A stretch of DNA of 22,996 nucleotides from positions 1-22,996 of the forward strand of contig JBDRKN010000015.1 of NCBI GenBank assembly GCA_043813955.1, given 5' to 3'. The DNA comes from JBDRKN01 sp043813955 (GTDB lineage: Bacteria > Patescibacteriota > Patescibacteriia > Patescibacteriales > Patescibacteriaceae). A program made the translations under genes and the position numbers. The notes beneath the pieces are model-generated. The model searched no databases, was not told the origin of the DNA, and saw only the letters and a list, made by a program, of their open reading frames with translations. The first letter of the stretch is position 1. Each line of letters starts with the position of its first letter. Below, in pieces: positions 22,181 through 22,996 of this stretch.

Positions 22181-22209
22181 ATTGTAGCATATTGTAAATA
22201 TGAGGGCAA
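22181..22209 (-). promoter_or_regulatory. Possible promoter of the DUF1566 gene
   Basis: On the minus strand, TTGCCC (-35, 22204-22209; 4 of 6 matches), a 17-nt spacer and TACAAT (-10, 22181-22186; 5 of 6) predict a start near 22174. This would give a leader of about 190 nt containing the GA repeat and hairpin. Confidence 0.4.
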
Positions 22210-22240
22210 GAAATATATGGTCATAATTTTAATTTTATCC

Positions 22241-22269
22241 TTGACAAGCAGTTTTTATTTATTTATAAT
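22241..22269 (+). promoter_or_regulatory. Consensus promoter of hicB-hicA
   Basis: TTGACA (22241-22246), a 17-nt spacer and TATAAT (22264-22269) are both perfect hexamers at ideal spacing. The start near 22276 would leave a leader of only about 13 nt before the ATG at 22289. The first 16 nt recur at a second promoter 578 nt downstream. A toxin-antitoxin promoter this strong is normally held down by antitoxin binding. Confidence 0.9.
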
Positions 22270-22288
22270 TAAGGTATAAACTAAACTT

Positions 22289-22540
22289 ATGTTAAATTTA
22301 TTTATCAATAACTATATAGAAAAAATGCTAAAAAAGGTTAGATATGAATTTGATGAGGAAACTAAAAGTTGGTGCGCTGTTTTAAAAGAATTACCAGGGG
22401 TTTATGCTCAGGCTGATACTGTTGAAGAAGTTAGACAGCAAGTAGCTGAAGTTATAGAAGATTATATTATTATTAGTTTGCAAAATAATCATAATTTGTT
22501 TGCTTTTGAAAAAAAAGTCAATTTGAAAGCTTATGTCTAG
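22289..22540 (+). CDS. hicB: HicB-family antitoxin
   Basis: Antitoxin of a HicAB-type module, expected to bind and block the HicA mRNA interferase. The 83 residues contain the partially degraded RNase-H-like HicB fold: KVRYEFDEETKSWCAVLKELPGVYAQADTVEEVRQQVAEVIEDYI is the classic strand - ELPG - helix pattern (not shown whole here). An internal ATG at 22325 (MLKKVRYEF) would match the usual family start better, and the 12 extra residues (MLNLFINNYIEK) may not be translated. Promoter spacing allows either. HicB lies upstream of the toxin, the reverse of E. coli hicAB, and overlaps it by 8 nt. No DNA-binding domain follows the HicB core. Confidence 0.8.
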   Translation: MLNLFINNYIEKMLKKVRYEFDEETKSWCAVLKELPGVYAQADTVEEVRQQVAEVIEDYIIISLQNNHNLFAFEKKVNLKAYV

Positions 22541-22755
22541 TTTGTCGCCGTTAGCAAGAAGAGTTTTAATCAAAAAATTAAAAAAACTGGGTTTTAACGG
22601 TCCTTTTTCTGCAACCAGACATGAGTATTATGATAAAGGATAAGCATAAGATATTTATACCTAATCCTCATAAAAATAAAGAAATTGGTTTAGTTATTAT
22701 TAAGGAAATTATAAAACAGTTAAATATAGATAAGAATGAATTTATAAATTTATAG
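22533..22755 (+). pseudogene. hicA: HicA-family toxin, interrupted by a +1 frameshift
   Basis: The mRNA-degrading toxin partner of HicB. The ATG at 22533 overlaps the hicB stop. The first frame reads MSSLSPLARRVLIKKLKKLG, then FNGPFSATRHEY, and hits a stop at 22641-22643. In the frame one base further on, from 22630, the text continues MIKDKHKIFIPNPHKNKEIG and ends ...IIKQLNIDKNEFINL before a stop at 22753-22755. Joined after RHEY (22628) by skipping the T at 22629, the two halves give a complete HicA of about 73 residues with the family pattern GPFS..(K/R)H.(Y/F)MIK......IPNPH..KEIG. The catalytic His is in RHEY. It is either a real inactivating insertion, a sequencing error, or a regulated frameshift. 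Confidence 0.8.
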
Positions 22756-22766
22756 TCAGACAACAC

Positions 22767-22793
22767 AAAACAGTCCGCCCTGGGACTGTTTTT
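22767..22793 (+). terminator. Intrinsic terminator after hicA
   Basis: A perfect 10-bp stem (AAAACAGTCC / GGACTGTTTT, 22767-22776 and 22783-22792) with a 6-nt GCCCTG loop runs into TTTTT. It lies 12 nt past the hicA stop. Confidence 0.88.
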
Positions 22794-22818
22794 GCATATT
22801 CATATTAATTAATTTTAT

Positions 22819-22847
22819 TTGACAAGCAGTTTTTTCTTTGTTAATAT
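22819..22847 (+). promoter_or_regulatory. Promoter of the ribbon-helix-helix antitoxin gene
   Basis: TTGACA (22819-22824), a 17-nt spacer and TAATAT (22842-22847, 4 of 6) predict a start near 22854. The segment TTGACAAGCAGTTTTT is identical to the hicB promoter's first 16 nt. Confidence 0.7.
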
Positions 22848-22881
22848 TGTAATACAAAGTATTAATTATTATTACAAAAAT

Positions 22882-22996
22882 ATGCGAAAAGTAATAAACA
22901 TTTCTTTGCCCAGCCAGATGGCGCTAAAAGTAAAAAAAGAAGTCAATTCTGGCAGATATGCTACTGTTAGCGAATTTTTTCGTGATTTATTGCGTT
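22882..22996 (+). CDS. ParD/CopG-like ribbon-helix-helix antitoxin, truncated by window end
   Basis: The first 38 codons read MRKVINISLPSQMALKVKKE followed by VNSGRYATVSEFFRDLLR. This is the ribbon-helix-helix pattern: a beta strand (VINISLP) that contacts DNA, a helix, a glycine-containing turn (SGRYATVSEF), and a second helix. The pattern is that of ParD-type antitoxins. If so, a ParE/RelE-type toxin gene should follow just outside the window, and the antitoxin should repress the promoter directly upstream. The ATG at 22882 is the only reasonable start. The family call is good; the partner is inferred. Confidence 0.8.
   Translation, partial: MRKVINISLPSQMALKVKKEVNSGRYATVSEFFRDLLR

Larger units (their letters stand above)
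21984..22288. other. 305-nt divergent intergenic region between the DUF1566 gene and hicB
   Basis: No gene is supported here. In order it contains a strong hairpin (22012-22036), a second short inverted repeat (AAACAG / CTGTTT near 22063-22082), a CT/GA microsatellite (22082-22104), a probable minus-strand promoter (22181-22209) and the plus-strand hicB promoter (22241-22269). A small minus-strand open frame reading through the GA repeat (as Arg-Glu repeats) is judged to be chance. Confidence 0.7.

Overview
The window reads as a chromosomal segment of an A+T-rich, small-genome bacterium of the Candidate Phyla Radiation (Patescibacteria), most likely the Parcubacteria side. This is an inference from several signs: compact or stripped-down versions of conserved proteins (a ProS with a short Cys-rich insert instead of the editing domain, an HrcA without its inserted domain, a GrpE of 143 residues), a tandem ThyX-like protein, tightly overlapping genes, and many leaders shorter than 30 nt.

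Positions 1-5487 (+) form one run of cell-shape genes: the 3' part of proS, then mreB, mreC, mreD and the PBP2-type transpeptidase mrdA, closed by a hairpin terminator. Next comes a heat-shock block (5558-11784). It starts at a near-perfect CIRCE operator lying on a consensus sigma-70 promoter and contains hrcA, grpE, a tiny membrane protein, dnaK, a DUF3467 protein, a PurF-like protein with a degenerate glutaminase site, and dnaJ. The tRNA A37 modification genes miaB and miaA follow, overlapping by 8 nt. A minus-strand group holds a D-lactate-dehydrogenase-like gene and gatB. After two small unknown genes under a strong promoter (16688-17257), a second minus-strand operon, thyX-like / P-loop kinase / tmk / dut, makes and handles dTTP precursors.

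The right end (20364-22996) is accessory. It carries a 539-residue secreted or membrane-anchored repeat protein ending in a DUF1566 (C-type-lectin-like) domain. Its last ~150 bp are clearly richer in G+C, with codon use unlike the rest, and have the look of a diversity-generating-retroelement variable region, though no reverse transcriptase or template repeat lies in the window. Its ~190-nt leader contains a (GA)n microsatellite and a strong hairpin. Then come a hicB-hicA toxin-antitoxin pair whose toxin carries a one-base frameshift, and the start of a ParD/CopG-like antitoxin gene. The promoters of these two modules share an identical 16-nt core.

The observations most worth following up are the DUF1566 variable-region candidate with its repeat-bearing leader, the Ser-for-Cys PurF homologue inside the chaperone operon, and the tandem ThyX-like protein whose two halves keep complementary pieces of the ThyX signature.
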